Program-made: the position numbers and the translations under genes
Shown here: one piece after another, positions 42,824-52,087 of the stretch
Numbering within the stretch: the stretch's first letter is position 1
How the letters are laid out: each line of letters begins with the position of its first letter
Assembly (NCBI GenBank): GCA_965221835.1
Contig: OZ244916.1
Location: forward strand, 62,001 to 126,000
Length of the DNA stretch: 64,000 nt
Reading direction: 5' to 3'
Source of the DNA: Persebacter sp965221835
GTDB taxonomy: Bacteria > Pseudomonadota > Gammaproteobacteria > Tethybacterales > Persebacteraceae
Notes under the pieces: generated by a model
What the model was told of the DNA's origin: nothing
The model's database searches: none
The model's input: only the letters and a program-made list of their open reading frames with translations

Positions 42824-44044
42824 ATGACTGCTACAGAACGGTATTTGCAAGAAGAAACTTACGCCCGTACGCGCGAAGGCGTGGAATCGGCGCGGACACT
42901 GATTCCGGAAGCATATTATTCCGAATCGTTTTTTGCGTTGGAGCGGCAGCAGGTGTTCGCCCGCAACTGGGTTGTCGCCGGGCCGGCATCTCGCGTTCAA
43001 AATCCGGGCGATGTAATGCTCGCCGAAGTCGCCGGAAAATCGCTGTTTGTCGTGCGCGGCGACGATGGCGAGTTGCGCGTTTTTTACAATGTTTGCCGTC
43101 ATCGCGGGGCGCGATTGTGTGCCGAAGATGGCGCGATTAAAAAACATATTCTCTGCCCCTATCACGGTTGGGGTTACAACTTGCGCGGCGAATGCATCGG
43201 CACGCCGCTGTTTGACAAAGGCGAAAACCGGCGGGCGGTGCAAATGCACGATATGTCGCATCTGAAATCGTTTGACCGAAAAGATTTTGGATTGTTGCAA
43301 GCGCGAGTCGCGCAGTGGGGAATGCTGATTTTTATTTGTCTGGACGATTCCGCACCGCCGTTGTCGGAAGCAATCGGCGATTTGCCGCAACGGCTCGCAA
43401 ATTATCGGTTGGACGAATGGCGCGCGGTCGGCGAACGCGATTACGATATCCGATGCAATTGGAAACTGCTGTTTGAAAACGCGGTGGAATATTATCATCT
43501 GCCGTGGGTGCATCCGCGGCTGGCGAAAACTTCGCGCGTTGCCGATCATCATCGCTGGCAGGGCGATGGAATGTATTGCGGAATCTGCACTTCCCCCGTG
43601 ACTTCCACGGACGATTCCGGTTGGCTTTCCATGAAAAATATTTCCGGTTTGACGGCGGAACAAGAATGCAGCGGTTATTTTTTCGGATTGTTTCCGAATG
43701 TGATTATTTTTATCATGCCGAGTCACGCTTTTGTTTTACACGCCCGCCCGTTGTCGCCGGGGCGGACGGCAGAAAAAGCGTGGCTACTCGCGCATCCCGA
43801 ATGCACCGATGATATGTCTGACGCCGCCGTTGCCGAAGTAATGGATTTTTGGAACGAAGTTAATTTGGAGGATGTGGACATTTGCGAACGGGTGCAGCGC
43901 GGCATTGCCGAAACGCCGTATCCGGGCGGGCGGATGTGCTATCATTTTGAAGAACCCGTGCATCGTTTTCACAACATGATTGCCGATGCGATGACCGGAA
44001 TTCGCCGCATTCCGAAAGGCGATTCTGCCGCCGCCGCCGCTTAA
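42824..44044 (+). CDS. Rieske non-heme iron oxygenase, alpha subunit
   Basis: 406 residues. The Rieske 2Fe-2S site is C91-x-H93 ('CRHRGARLC') and C111-x2-H114 ('CPYHGWGY'). The mononuclear iron site is in 'FENAVEYYHLPWVH', with the expected Glu and two His. Family members oxygenate aromatic rings or demethylate quaternary amines (GbcA, CntA and stachydrine demethylase groups). No ferredoxin-reductase gene is adjacent. The next gene is an aldehyde dehydrogenase, and the window has several methylated-amine genes, so oxidation of a quaternary amine or betaine is possible; aromatic substrates cannot be excluded. Confidence 0.88.
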   Translation: MTATERYLQEETYARTREGVESARTLIPEAYYSESFFALERQQVFARNWVVAGPASRVQNPGDVMLAEVAGKSLFVVRGDDGELRVFYNVCRHRGARLCAEDGAIKKHILCPYHGWGYNLRGECIGTPLFDKGENRRAVQMHDMSHLKSFDRKDFGLLQARVAQWGMLIFICLDDSAPPLSEAIGDLPQRLANYRLDEWRAVGERDYDIRCNWKLLFENAVEYYHLPWVHPRLAKTSRVADHHRWQGDGMYCGICTSPVTSTDDSGWLSMKNISGLTAEQECSGYFFGLFPNVIIFIMPSHAFVLHARPLSPGRTAEKAWLLAHPECTDDMSDAAVAEVMDFWNEVNLEDVDICERVQRGIAETPYPGGRMCYHFEEPVHRFHNMIADAMTGIRRIPKGDSAAAAA

Positions 44045-44068
44045 TTTTTTTTTCTTAAAGGAGACGCC

Positions 44069-45499
44069 ATGACCGAAAACCGTTTGTTTATAAATAATCA
44101 ATGGATTGCGACCGATGAAAAGTTGGAATCGTTAAATCCCGCCGATGAATCCGTTATCGGCGAAGTGTGTTGCGCCGGACGCGCCGAAACGGATGCCGCC
44201 GTTGCCGCCGCCCGCCGCGCATTAAACGGCGAATGGAAAAAAACCGCGCCGTGGGAACGCGGACGCGCGCTGATGAAAATTTCCAATCTGATTCGCGAAC
44301 GCGCGGAATCGCTTGCCGATATGGAAATGCGCGAAACCGGAAAACCGATTGCCGCCGCGCGCGGTGCGGTCAATTCGGCGGCGCGTTATTTTGAGTTTTA
44401 CGCCGGAGTCGCCGATAAAATTCAAGGCACAACAATTCCCGTTGGCGAAGGATATTTGGATTTTACTTTGCGCGAGGCGTTGGGCGTTACCGCGCATATT
44501 TTGCCGTGGAATGTGCCGCTGAATATGTTGGCGCGCGGAGTTGCGCCCGCGTTGGCGGCGGGATGTACGGCGGTGGTCAAACCCGCCGAACAGACACCGC
44601 ACGGCGCGCTGCAATTGGCGGAAATTTTTCTCGCCGCCGGTTTGCCGCCCGGCACGGTCAATATCATTAACGGGCGGGGCGATACAACCGGCGCGTTTTT
44701 GTCTTCGCATCCGGACATAGACGGGCTGACTTTTACCGGTTCGGTGGCGACCGGTGCGGCGGTTATGCGCGCTTGCGCCGAACACATTACGCCGGTGGTT
44801 TTGGAACTCGGCGGCAAATCGCCGCTGCTGGTGTTCGCAGATGCCGCACCGGAAATTGTCGCGCGCGAGGCGTGCAAGGGAATTTATTCCAACACCGGAC
44901 AATATTGCGATGCCGGTTCGCGGCTGCTTTTGCAATCGCAAATTCACGATGCGGTGATGGAAGAGTTGCTGGCGAAAAGCGCGAAAATAAAAGTGGGAAT
45001 GCCCGCCGACAATCCGGATATGGGACCGCTGATTTCCGCCGAACAACACGCGCGCGTTGCCGATTATATTCAACGCGGAAAAGACGGCGGCGCGACTTTG
45101 GCAATCGGCGGCGGTCGTCCGGAAGGTTTGGAAAAAGGATATTTTGTGCAGCCGACGGTGTTTGACCGGGTGGATCCGGCGGCGGACATTGCGCGCGAAG
45201 AAATTTTCGGTCCTGTTCTTTCGGTGTGCGAGTTTGCGGACGAAGACGAGGCGCTTTCGCAGGCGAACGGCACCGATTTCGGTTTGGCGGCGGGCGTATT
45301 TACGCGCGACATATCGCGCGCTTTGCGTCTGGCAAAAAATCTGGACGCTGGCACGGTGTATGTCAACGAATATTTCACCGGCGAAATGGCATCCCCTTTC
45401 GGCGGAATGAAAAAAAGCGGCATCGGTCGCGAACGCGGCTTAGAAACACTGGCAAACTATACGCGGATTAAGAATGTGGTGGTGAATATCGGCGGATAA
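44069..45499 (+). CDS. NAD(P)-dependent aldehyde dehydrogenase (betaine-aldehyde-like)
   Basis: 476 residues, full length. 'VVLELGGKSPLLVF' carries the general-base Glu, and 'GQYCDAGSRLLLQ' the catalytic Cys. 'HILPWNVPLNMLARGVAPALAAG' and 'FTGSVATG' form the cofactor site, and the C-terminal 'PFGGMKKSGIGRERG' is typical of betaine/4-guanidinobutyraldehyde-type enzymes. It oxidises an aldehyde to the acid. Located 25 bp after the Rieske gene with 'aaaggaga' before the ATG, it is probably in one operon with it and oxidises the aldehyde released by, or upstream of, the oxygenase. Confidence 0.92.
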   Translation: MTENRLFINNQWIATDEKLESLNPADESVIGEVCCAGRAETDAAVAAARRALNGEWKKTAPWERGRALMKISNLIRERAESLADMEMRETGKPIAAARGAVNSAARYFEFYAGVADKIQGTTIPVGEGYLDFTLREALGVTAHILPWNVPLNMLARGVAPALAAGCTAVVKPAEQTPHGALQLAEIFLAAGLPPGTVNIINGRGDTTGAFLSSHPDIDGLTFTGSVATGAAVMRACAEHITPVVLELGGKSPLLVFADAAPEIVAREACKGIYSNTGQYCDAGSRLLLQSQIHDAVMEELLAKSAKIKVGMPADNPDMGPLISAEQHARVADYIQRGKDGGATLAIGGGRPEGLEKGYFVQPTVFDRVDPAADIAREEIFGPVLSVCEFADEDEALSQANGTDFGLAAGVFTRDISRALRLAKNLDAGTVYVNEYFTGEMASPFGGMKKSGIGRERGLETLANYTRIKNVVVNIGG

Positions 45500-45503
45500 T
45501 GAC

Positions 45504-46211
45504 ATGGAAATTTTTATGTCGGATGCCGTTATAGGTACTCTGATTGGGTCGCTGATTACGATACTCGGCATTATAGTGAACAATTATTTTCAATCTACGG
45601 CGCGGCATAAGGAACATATCCGCGACATCAAGGCGAAAATATTCATGGATGCGTTGCGCGTACTGGTAAAATCCCGCACGGTATTGGTAAAAATGCCTAT
45701 TCTGCCGATGAAGGAGTTGTTAGAAGAGCAAAAGCGTGCGGTTTTTCCTAGCGAATTATATCTCTGGGCAACAAACCAAACTATCCGAGCGGTGATAGAT
45801 CTGCATGCTGCTATTACTCATGCGGTGATGCTTTACTTGCCGCTTAATGCCCCTATTGTTGATTTGGAGCATCAAGCGGCTATTGTTGAGTCCCAAGAAT
45901 GGAGTAATGATAAAGATGTTAAATTACTCCGGATACATAAGCATATCAATAAGTTAAAAAAAGACCTTTTGGATAAGTGTACAAGTGCGTATTATGGTAT
46001 GGAAAATCTGCAGTCCAAAGTCATTCTCTGCATGAGAGAGGAATTGGGTGCCAAGTTTGATGTGCATCAGTATCTTAATGTAATGGAATCTGGACATGCC
46101 CAAATGGAGAAGGCGCGGAAAGAGTTTGATGAAATGATGCTGTTTGTGGAGGGACTTCGCGTACAAACGGCGGAAAAAAATGAGAAAATGCACGGACGAA
46201 AAGCAGGGTAA
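45504..46211 (+). CDS. Membrane-anchored helical protein of unknown function beside methyltransferase-HNH copy 2
   Basis: 235 residues (an ATG at 45516 is an alternative). An N-terminal membrane anchor ('VIGTLIGSLITILGIIVNNYF', about residues 10-30) is followed by a long soluble, mostly helical domain with 'HKEHIRDIKAKIFMDALRVLVK' and 'KHINKLKKDLLDK'. No enzyme motif visible. It is more AT-rich than the ALDH gene before it, and ends 6 bp before the methyltransferase-HNH gene. A different anchored protein lies beside the remains of the other methyltransferase-HNH unit (8616). The pairing may be functional, for example membrane placement of a defence module; this is inference. Confidence 0.65.
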   Translation: MEIFMSDAVIGTLIGSLITILGIIVNNYFQSTARHKEHIRDIKAKIFMDALRVLVKSRTVLVKMPILPMKELLEEQKRAVFPSELYLWATNQTIRAVIDLHAAITHAVMLYLPLNAPIVDLEHQAAIVESQEWSNDKDVKLLRIHKHINKLKKDLLDKCTSAYYGMENLQSKVILCMREELGAKFDVHQYLNVMESGHAQMEKARKEFDEMMLFVEGLRVQTAEKNEKMHGRKAG

Positions 46212-46217
46212 AGTGTA

Positions 46218-47579
46218 ATGTCAAATTATTCATATCACGGATGCGAATTGATGACGAAAACGAAAAAGACAAGCGGGATTCGGCGGTTGTATACGCATGA
46301 TAATTTACCGATTTTGCGGAGTTTGGATTCGGAATCGGTGGATTTGATTTATTTGGATCCGCCGTTTAACTCCGGCAAGAAATGGGAGAATCCCATCGGC
46401 GAGGGAAGCAAACGGGCGTTGGCGTCTTTTAAGGATACTTGGGAAAAATCCGATACGCACGAAGACGAAAAATATGCGTTGAGTTTGTCGTATCCGAAAA
46501 CGATTTCGCTGATTAACGCGCTGAATGAAATTAACGGCGGCAGTTGGGAGGCGTATCTGATTTATATGGGCGCGCGTTTGGCGGAAATGCGGCGGATTCT
46601 TAAGCCGCACGGCAGTATTTTTTATCATTGCGATCCGACGATGTCGCACGGAATTAAACTTTTGATGGATGCGATTTTCGGCGGCAAAGCGAAAGACGCG
46701 GGAAATTTTTGCAACGAAATTGTCTGGTGCTATACCGGTCCCGGCAGTCCGCGCATGCGTCAGTTCAATCGCAAACACGATATTATTTTATGGTATGCGA
46801 TGGGAAAAAAGTGGGTGTTCAACGCGGACGCCGTGCGTATGCCGCACAAGGATGGCGCCCCGCATGCGGGCGGTTTTTCCGGCGGCGGCGTGAACATTTC
46901 CGATCCTAAATACGCAAAATCGGGGAAAGTGCCGGAAACATGGTGGGACGAACTTCGCTCCGGCATGACTCCGGTGCGAAGATTGATTAAGGAAAACACC
47001 GGCTATCCGACTCAAAAACCGCTTGCGCTTTTGGAACGAATCATAAAAGCATCCTCCAACGAAGGCGATGTTGTGCTGGATCCGTTTTGCGGATGCGGCA
47101 CCGCCTGTCTCGCCGCCGAACGGTTAGGGCGGCAGTGGCTCGGCATTGACCTCGCCGAAGAAGCGGCGACTCTCGTGCGCGACCGTTTGCAAAAAGACGG
47201 CGAAGGAAAACTCGCGTTTGCGGCGTACGAAGTGGAACATTTGCGCAAACTTCCGAAGCGTACCGATTTGCGCGGATTGCGTTCGGACGATGCGATTCTA
47301 AAACCGCGTTTGTATAAACTGCAGAATAAAATCTGCATCGGTTGCGACAATGAAACGCGAATTGAATTGATGGATTTTGATCATATCATTGCAAAAAGCC
47401 GCGGCGGACAGAACATTGATGAAAACATTCAACTGCTTTGCCGGGATTGCAATTCTACGAAAGGCGATCGCGGAATGCATTATTTGTGGCGGACGATGTT
47501 GGAAAAACGCACTCGCGAAATGATGAAAAAATACGAGGACAAACGCCGCCGTCTCGCCGAAAAACGCACGGAAAATTGA
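46218..47579 (+). CDS. Beta-class DNA methyltransferase fused to a C-terminal HNH nuclease domain (copy 2)
   Basis: 453 residues (a start at ATG 46251 is also possible). Same architecture as 5673-7109: 'IYLDPPF' (DPPF at 47-50), then 'YPTQKPLALLERIIKASSNEGD' and motif I 'VLDPFCGCGTACLAAERL'. The HNH part has the knuckles CIGC and CRDC, 'MDFDHIIAKSRGG' and 'NIQLLCRDCNSTKG'. The middle, target-recognition-like part ('RKHDIILWYAMGKKW' onward) differs from copy 1, so the two probably recognise different DNA sites. It follows the membrane-anchored gene by 6 bp. Whether the HNH cuts unmodified, modified or foreign DNA cannot be told from sequence. Confidence 0.88.
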   Translation: MSNYSYHGCELMTKTKKTSGIRRLYTHDNLPILRSLDSESVDLIYLDPPFNSGKKWENPIGEGSKRALASFKDTWEKSDTHEDEKYALSLSYPKTISLINALNEINGGSWEAYLIYMGARLAEMRRILKPHGSIFYHCDPTMSHGIKLLMDAIFGGKAKDAGNFCNEIVWCYTGPGSPRMRQFNRKHDIILWYAMGKKWVFNADAVRMPHKDGAPHAGGFSGGGVNISDPKYAKSGKVPETWWDELRSGMTPVRRLIKENTGYPTQKPLALLERIIKASSNEGDVVLDPFCGCGTACLAAERLGRQWLGIDLAEEAATLVRDRLQKDGEGKLAFAAYEVEHLRKLPKRTDLRGLRSDDAILKPRLYKLQNKICIGCDNETRIELMDFDHIIAKSRGGQNIDENIQLLCRDCNSTKGDRGMHYLWRTMLEKRTREMMKKYEDKRRRLAEKRTEN

Positions 47580-47618
47580 TTGCCGTTTTTCGCAGCCGTG
47601 TTTGGTAAAATCGGATTT

Positions 47619-48056
47619 ATGGACGCGGTATATTCATTTTGGTTTTGTCGCCATACTTGGCGGCGTAGCGGTGTAAACACTTCGTGGTGTCTGGCGGGAT
47701 GTGCGTCCGGCGATATGGGGACGGTTTTGTTTTTTCAATTGATTTCGCACAGTTTTCCGGTGTGGGCGGTGTTTGCGTTGGCGATGATCAACGGACTCGC
47801 CGCGAGCGTCGCGTTGGAAACTTTTATTTTGCGGCGCGGCGGAATGGAGTTGCCCGACGCTTTCAAAACCGCGATGGGAATGAGTTTTATTTCCATGCTG
47901 GGAATGGAGGCGGCGATGAATCTGACCGATTATTTCATCACCGGCGGCGCGCGTCTTACGCCGCTTTCCGTCCCGGCGATGTTGGTTGCAGGATTTGCCG
48001 CACCGTTGCCTTACAACTATTGGCGATTGAAAAAATACGGCGTTTCTTGTCACTGA
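47619..48056 (+). CDS. Small membrane protein, DUF4396-like
   Basis: 145 residues from ATG 47619; a TTG at 47580 directly after the methyltransferase stop would give 158. 'WCLAGCASGDMGTVLFFQLI' followed by three further hydrophobic segments resembles DUF4396 membrane proteins, which have a Cys-x-x-Gly-(D/E) motif in a membrane helix and are linked by context to metal or redox functions. The assignment is tentative. It overlaps the next methyltransferase gene by one base (TGATG), suggesting coupled translation, although the two functions have no evident relation. Confidence 0.6.
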   Translation: MDAVYSFWFCRHTWRRSGVNTSWCLAGCASGDMGTVLFFQLISHSFPVWAVFALAMINGLAASVALETFILRRGGMELPDAFKTAMGMSFISMLGMEAAMNLTDYFITGGARLTPLSVPAMLVAGFAAPLPYNYWRLKKYGVSCH

Positions 48057-49252
48057 TGCCCGCATTTTCCGCGCGACAATGCCGCCGCGTTTTTGATGAA
48101 ATGCGTTCGCGCGACAACGCCGCCCGTCAAAATCATCTTTCGCGCGCGGAGACGATTAATCGCGGCGCGTATTATACTGCGCCCGCGCATGTGCGGACGG
48201 TGCGAAAAATGTTGCGCGGAGTTGCGAAACCCGGCGCGATGTTTTTGGATAGCGCGTGCGGCTATGGCGCGTTTTTGCGAAACCGCGAAAACTATGTTGG
48301 TTGCGATGCGGATGCGGCGGCGGCGAAAATCGCGCGGGCGAACAATCCGCGCGCGGCGGTGTTTTGTGCGAACGCGTTGGCGAATGTATCGCGCAAAAAA
48401 TTCAAAATCGCCGAAGACGCGAAACTTGTTATTGTCGGCAATCCGCCGTTTAACGATCGCACTTCGCAAATTCGGCGGCGCATTAAAACCGCGGACGCGG
48501 CAGCGGACGGCGACATTAAAACGCGCGATTCGGGAATGTCGTTTTTGTTGTCTTTTGCCAAACTTCGCGCGGATGCGGTATGCGTTTTGCATCCGCTGTC
48601 GTATTTAATCAAACCCGCAAACTTCGCGCGATTGCGCGGATTTATGAATCAGTACGCGTTGCGAAAGGCGGAAATTTTGGATAGCGCGTCTTTTCCGGAC
48701 AACTCGCAAACGGTTGCTTTTCCGATTGTTGTCGCGCTGTATGTCCGCGACAAAAACGGCACGACTGCGGATAACGCGCGGCAGTTTCGTTTTTCCGTTG
48801 GCGATTTGCAATTCGCGGCGGACGATTTTCAATATCTCGATTCGCTTTTATGCAAATATCCGCGCGCCCGCCGGACGGACGATTTGGACGGCGTGCAGTT
48901 TTATACGATGCGCGACATTAACGCGTTGCGGCGCAATCGCACATTTTTGTTCGCGCCGTTCGCACAAGGCGCGCAAAGCGTTCCTGTCGCCCGCGCGCAG
49001 TTGGATTATTATATTTACGCGGATGTTTTTAAACATTTCGCGCGCCATGTGCCGTATTATTTCGGCAACTGCGGCGTGATGATAGATGCGGCGCGGTATC
49101 AAAATGTGCGGCGGTATTTTGTCGCCGATGCCGTTCGCCGTCATCCGCTTTTGCGGCGGTATGTCGCCGACAAAACAATTGCAGCATCTGCCGGAGACGA
49201 AAAAATAAAAAAATACTTTCGCAATTTATTGGGAAAACATTATCAAAATTGA
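48056..49252 (+). CDS. N6-adenine DNA methyltransferase (NPPF type), orphan
   Basis: 398 residues from ATG 48056. Motif I 'FLDSACGYGAFL' and motif IV 'VIVGNPPFND' are in the order of gamma-class N6-adenine methyltransferases, and 'GAYYTAPAHVRTV' is the typical pre-motif of Type II/N6 families. The C-terminal half, with 'YTMRDINALRRNRTF' and 'FKHFARHVPYYFGNCG', is probably the target-recognition region. No restriction gene is next to it, so it may be a regulatory or protective orphan, or have lost its partner. It is fully distinct from the three DPPF-type fusions. Confidence 0.82.
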   Translation: MPAFSARQCRRVFDEMRSRDNAARQNHLSRAETINRGAYYTAPAHVRTVRKMLRGVAKPGAMFLDSACGYGAFLRNRENYVGCDADAAAAKIARANNPRAAVFCANALANVSRKKFKIAEDAKLVIVGNPPFNDRTSQIRRRIKTADAAADGDIKTRDSGMSFLLSFAKLRADAVCVLHPLSYLIKPANFARLRGFMNQYALRKAEILDSASFPDNSQTVAFPIVVALYVRDKNGTTADNARQFRFSVGDLQFAADDFQYLDSLLCKYPRARRTDDLDGVQFYTMRDINALRRNRTFLFAPFAQGAQSVPVARAQLDYYIYADVFKHFARHVPYYFGNCGVMIDAARYQNVRRYFVADAVRRHPLLRRYVADKTIAASAGDEKIKKYFRNLLGKHYQN

Positions 49253-49274
49253 TGTTTTCCGGCGAATTTTTTTT
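49232..49274 (+). terminator. Likely terminator of the methyltransferase operon
   Basis: Perfect 9-bp stem GGAAAACAT (49232-49240) / ATGTTTTCC (49252-49260) overlapping the stop codon, then six nt and eight T residues. Confidence 0.55.
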
Positions 49275-49282
49275 AATGCAAA

Positions 49283-50248
49283 TTAAACAGAATGGGGCGA
49301 ATCGTCCGCCGCGTGATTGCCGAGAAATTCGCGCCGTACATATAACGGGCGGCGTTTGACTTCCCGCAAAACGGCGGAAAGATATTCTCCGATAATTCCG
49401 AGAATTGCGAATTGCGCCGCAGAAAAAATTGCGATAAATCCGAGAATAGACGCCCATCCCGGCACCGCGTTTCCCGATATCAGCGCGATGACAATATACG
49501 CGCCGCACATCAGCGCAAAAAGAAAAGTACCAAATCCGAGATAGGTCGCCCAGCGCAACGGAGTCGTGGAAAACGAAGTAACACCTGCTAACGCGAGCGC
49601 GAACATTTTTGCGGGCGTGTATTTGGTATCGCCGCGTTCGCGAGGCGGGCGCGGAAACTCAACTTCCGCGGACGGCATACCGAGCCACGACAGCATTCCG
49701 CGCGCATATCGCCCGCGTTCCGGCATTGCCCGAAACGCGCGCAAACAGCGGGCGGACATAACGCAAAAGTTATTTGCGTTTGTCATTTGTACTTTTTCGC
49801 CCGCCATCGTGCGCATCATTTTGTAAAACATTGCGGCGGTCGCCGTCTTAAACCATCCTTCGCGTTCGCGGCGATATTTTCCCCGTACAATTTCCGCGCC
49901 TTCGCCGAGTTTTTGCAACATTTGCGGCAGAATTTCCGGCGGGTCTTGCAAATCCGCATCCATCACCGCAATCGCATCTCCGCGGGCGTGCGCGAGTCCG
50001 GCGGCAACCGCCGCTTCCTGCCCGAAGTTGCGAGTCAGCGACAAAAGACAAACGCGCGAATCTTTGTTGCGCCATTCGCGAACGACTGCGGCGGTTGCAT
50101 CCGTGGAACCGTCGTCTACGATAATAACTTCCCATCGCCATTCGGTACAAGCATCTGCGGCGGCGAGAGTCCGTTTGCAAAATTCGCCGATTCCCGCCTC
50201 TTCGTTCAACGCCGGCGCGACAATGCAAAGTAATGGTTTTTCCGACAT
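49283..50248 (-). CDS. Family 2 glycosyltransferase, polyprenyl-phosphate type (DPM1/ArnC-like)
   Basis: 321 residues from ATG 50248. The GT-A start 'CIVAPALNEEAGIGEFC', 'EVIIVDDGSTDAT' and 'AIAVMDADLQDPPEILP' (DxD) is classical. Two C-terminal membrane spans follow ('TYLGFGTFLFALMCGAYIVIAL' and 'AQFAILGIIGEYLSAVL'). Such enzymes load a sugar on undecaprenyl phosphate at the inner membrane for later transfer. It is divergent from a PMT/ArnT-like transferase, which would use such a lipid-linked sugar. Confidence 0.9.
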   Translation of the reverse strand: MSEKPLLCIVAPALNEEAGIGEFCKRTLAAADACTEWRWEVIIVDDGSTDATAAVVREWRNKDSRVCLLSLTRNFGQEAAVAAGLAHARGDAIAVMDADLQDPPEILPQMLQKLGEGAEIVRGKYRREREGWFKTATAAMFYKMMRTMAGEKVQMTNANNFCVMSARCLRAFRAMPERGRYARGMLSWLGMPSAEVEFPRPPRERGDTKYTPAKMFALALAGVTSFSTTPLRWATYLGFGTFLFALMCGAYIVIALISGNAVPGWASILGFIAIFSAAQFAILGIIGEYLSAVLREVKRRPLYVRREFLGNHAADDSPHSV

Positions 50249-50322
50249 TCGCAAATTATAGCAGTTGACGGCGGTATGCCCGAAAAATAATAACGGCGGC
50301 GGCGTGTGTTAAAATTCGCCCG

Positions 50323-52053
50323 ATGACTCTTATTTCCCGGTATATTAAAGGCGCGCGGCAAGATGCGATGCGGGAAGCGGCAACGATTTTTATTGCGCTG
50401 GTTTCCGCTTGTTTAATGCTGGCGAATTTGGATAACTTTACTTTGTGGCACGATGAGGGGACGAACGCGCTGATGGCGGCGTCTCTGGCGCGAGATGGCG
50501 CGTTGTCGGGGTGGGACGGGCGCAACTTATTTTACGGTGTGCATAGCGGCAACCGGTTCGGAATCACCGATGATTTAAATTTTGCTTATCCGCCGTGGCC
50601 GGCGATTCCTTCCGCGTTGGGATTGTTGCTTTTTGGCGATGGCGAATTCGCGTTGCGATTTCCGCATGCGTTGTTGGGCGCGTTGTGTTTGCCGGTGTTC
50701 TGGCTTTTGCTGCGAATGAATTTTCCGGCGCGTTCGCGTTTGCGTTTTTTTGCGTTTGCGCTTTTTGCGTTGTCGCCGATTGTCATTTTGTATATGCGGC
50801 AAGGGCGTTATTATCCGGACGCAATTTTATTTACGCTATTGTCGTTTTATTGCTATCAACGTTTTTGGCGGGACGGCGGCGCGGGTTGGCTTGCCGGAAT
50901 GTCTGTTTTTACCGTACTTAATTTTCTCAATCATTTCGCTGTCGGTTTGGCTTTTGCGGCGGCGGTGTCGTCGTGGCATTTGATTTTTTATGCGCGCGAA
51001 ACTTCGCGGCGGCAATGGATTTTATTTGCGGCAACGGGTGCGGCGACTGCGGCGGTTTGCGGTGCGTATTTATTTTTGGCGGGCATTGTCGGCGGCGAGT
51101 CGACGCTGGAATACGGCGAAGAGTTATACAAACATTCATGGGTAAAAAGACGATTTTGGTTAATTTATTTATATGCCCGCGACATTGTGCGCGCCGGCTG
51201 GTTGCCGTTGTGGATTGCATTGTGGTGGGCGTGGTATGCCTTTCGCCGTCCGCCCGCACCGCGCCGTTCGGGAAAACGAAAATCCGAATCCGCCCGCGCT
51301 GCCGCCGCCGCGGAAATAGAATCGGAACGACAAATACGGCGGTGGGGCGTTCTGGGATTACTTACGATATTTTTTGTTATTATGACTTCGGTGACACCGG
51401 TCGGTTCTCATAACGCTTTTTCTGATATGCGGTATATGATTTCCGTGCTGCCGATATTGGCGTTGCTGGTGGCGGTGTGCGTCGACTGGCTTTGGACGAA
51501 AGAAAAAATCGCGGGCGGCGTTTTGTTTGCGGTGTTGGTTTTTTCCAACTTCGCCGGTTTTCCTTTTATTGTGCAAGGCGCGTTATGCAAGGGCAATTTC
51601 AACGCGAAATATTTGGCGGAGACAAAATCGCCGTTGCTGGCGTTGGCGGGCGAAGTTTATCGCGACCATTCAACCGGCATCGGCGAGGCGGTTTCTTATT
51701 TGAACGCGCATGCCGCACAAGACGATACGATTGTCGTTCATCCGCCGTCCGATTCGGCGGTGATGCTTTCTTATTTGAGCGACAAGTTAATTTTTTGTTG
51801 CGGATTGTCGCCTGATGCGAAGTTGCCGAAAGAAAAAATTCGCGCATTGGGCGCGCCGGTTTATCAAGGGGACGCGGAACCGAAATGGATGGTGAGAATG
51901 CAAGGAAGCGAAACTCCGCCGGACGGGTATACGATGGTATATGTCGGCGAAGCGGTTTCGTATCCGGTGCATCGTCCGGAGTTGGAGTTTCACTGTTTCG
52001 GCGAATCGCGACTTGCGTTGCGCACTCGCATTTTCCGCCGCAACGAAGAATAA
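50323..52053 (+). CDS. Membrane glycosyltransferase, PMT/ArnT (GT39/GT83)-like
   Basis: 576 residues with about 11-12 hydrophobic segments. The first periplasmic loop has the acidic motif 'LWHDEGTNALMAASLARDG', as in PMT/ArnT transferases, and 'LYMRQGRYYPDAILFTLLS' is the typical helix-loop before the mid-protein spans. A soluble C-terminal domain follows. It transfers a sugar from a polyprenyl phosphate donor to lipid A, a glycan or protein. The neighbouring GT2 gene (donor synthesis) and galE (UDP-sugar supply) make a coherent set; the acceptor is unknown. galE follows 34 bp later. Confidence 0.85.
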   Translation: MTLISRYIKGARQDAMREAATIFIALVSACLMLANLDNFTLWHDEGTNALMAASLARDGALSGWDGRNLFYGVHSGNRFGITDDLNFAYPPWPAIPSALGLLLFGDGEFALRFPHALLGALCLPVFWLLLRMNFPARSRLRFFAFALFALSPIVILYMRQGRYYPDAILFTLLSFYCYQRFWRDGGAGWLAGMSVFTVLNFLNHFAVGLAFAAAVSSWHLIFYARETSRRQWILFAATGAATAAVCGAYLFLAGIVGGESTLEYGEELYKHSWVKRRFWLIYLYARDIVRAGWLPLWIALWWAWYAFRRPPAPRRSGKRKSESARAAAAAEIESERQIRRWGVLGLLTIFFVIMTSVTPVGSHNAFSDMRYMISVLPILALLVAVCVDWLWTKEKIAGGVLFAVLVFSNFAGFPFIVQGALCKGNFNAKYLAETKSPLLALAGEVYRDHSTGIGEAVSYLNAHAAQDDTIVVHPPSDSAVMLSYLSDKLIFCCGLSPDAKLPKEKIRALGAPVYQGDAEPKWMVRMQGSETPPDGYTMVYVGEAVSYPVHRPELEFHCFGESRLALRTRIFRRNEE

Positions 52054-52087
52054 TAATTTCGCGCGCGGCGAATGTTATAATGCGAAA

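Noticed and set aside
51941..52087. GalE start at 51941
   Set aside because: It lies in another frame inside the preceding glycosyltransferase gene; the ATG at 52088 leaves only a short extension.
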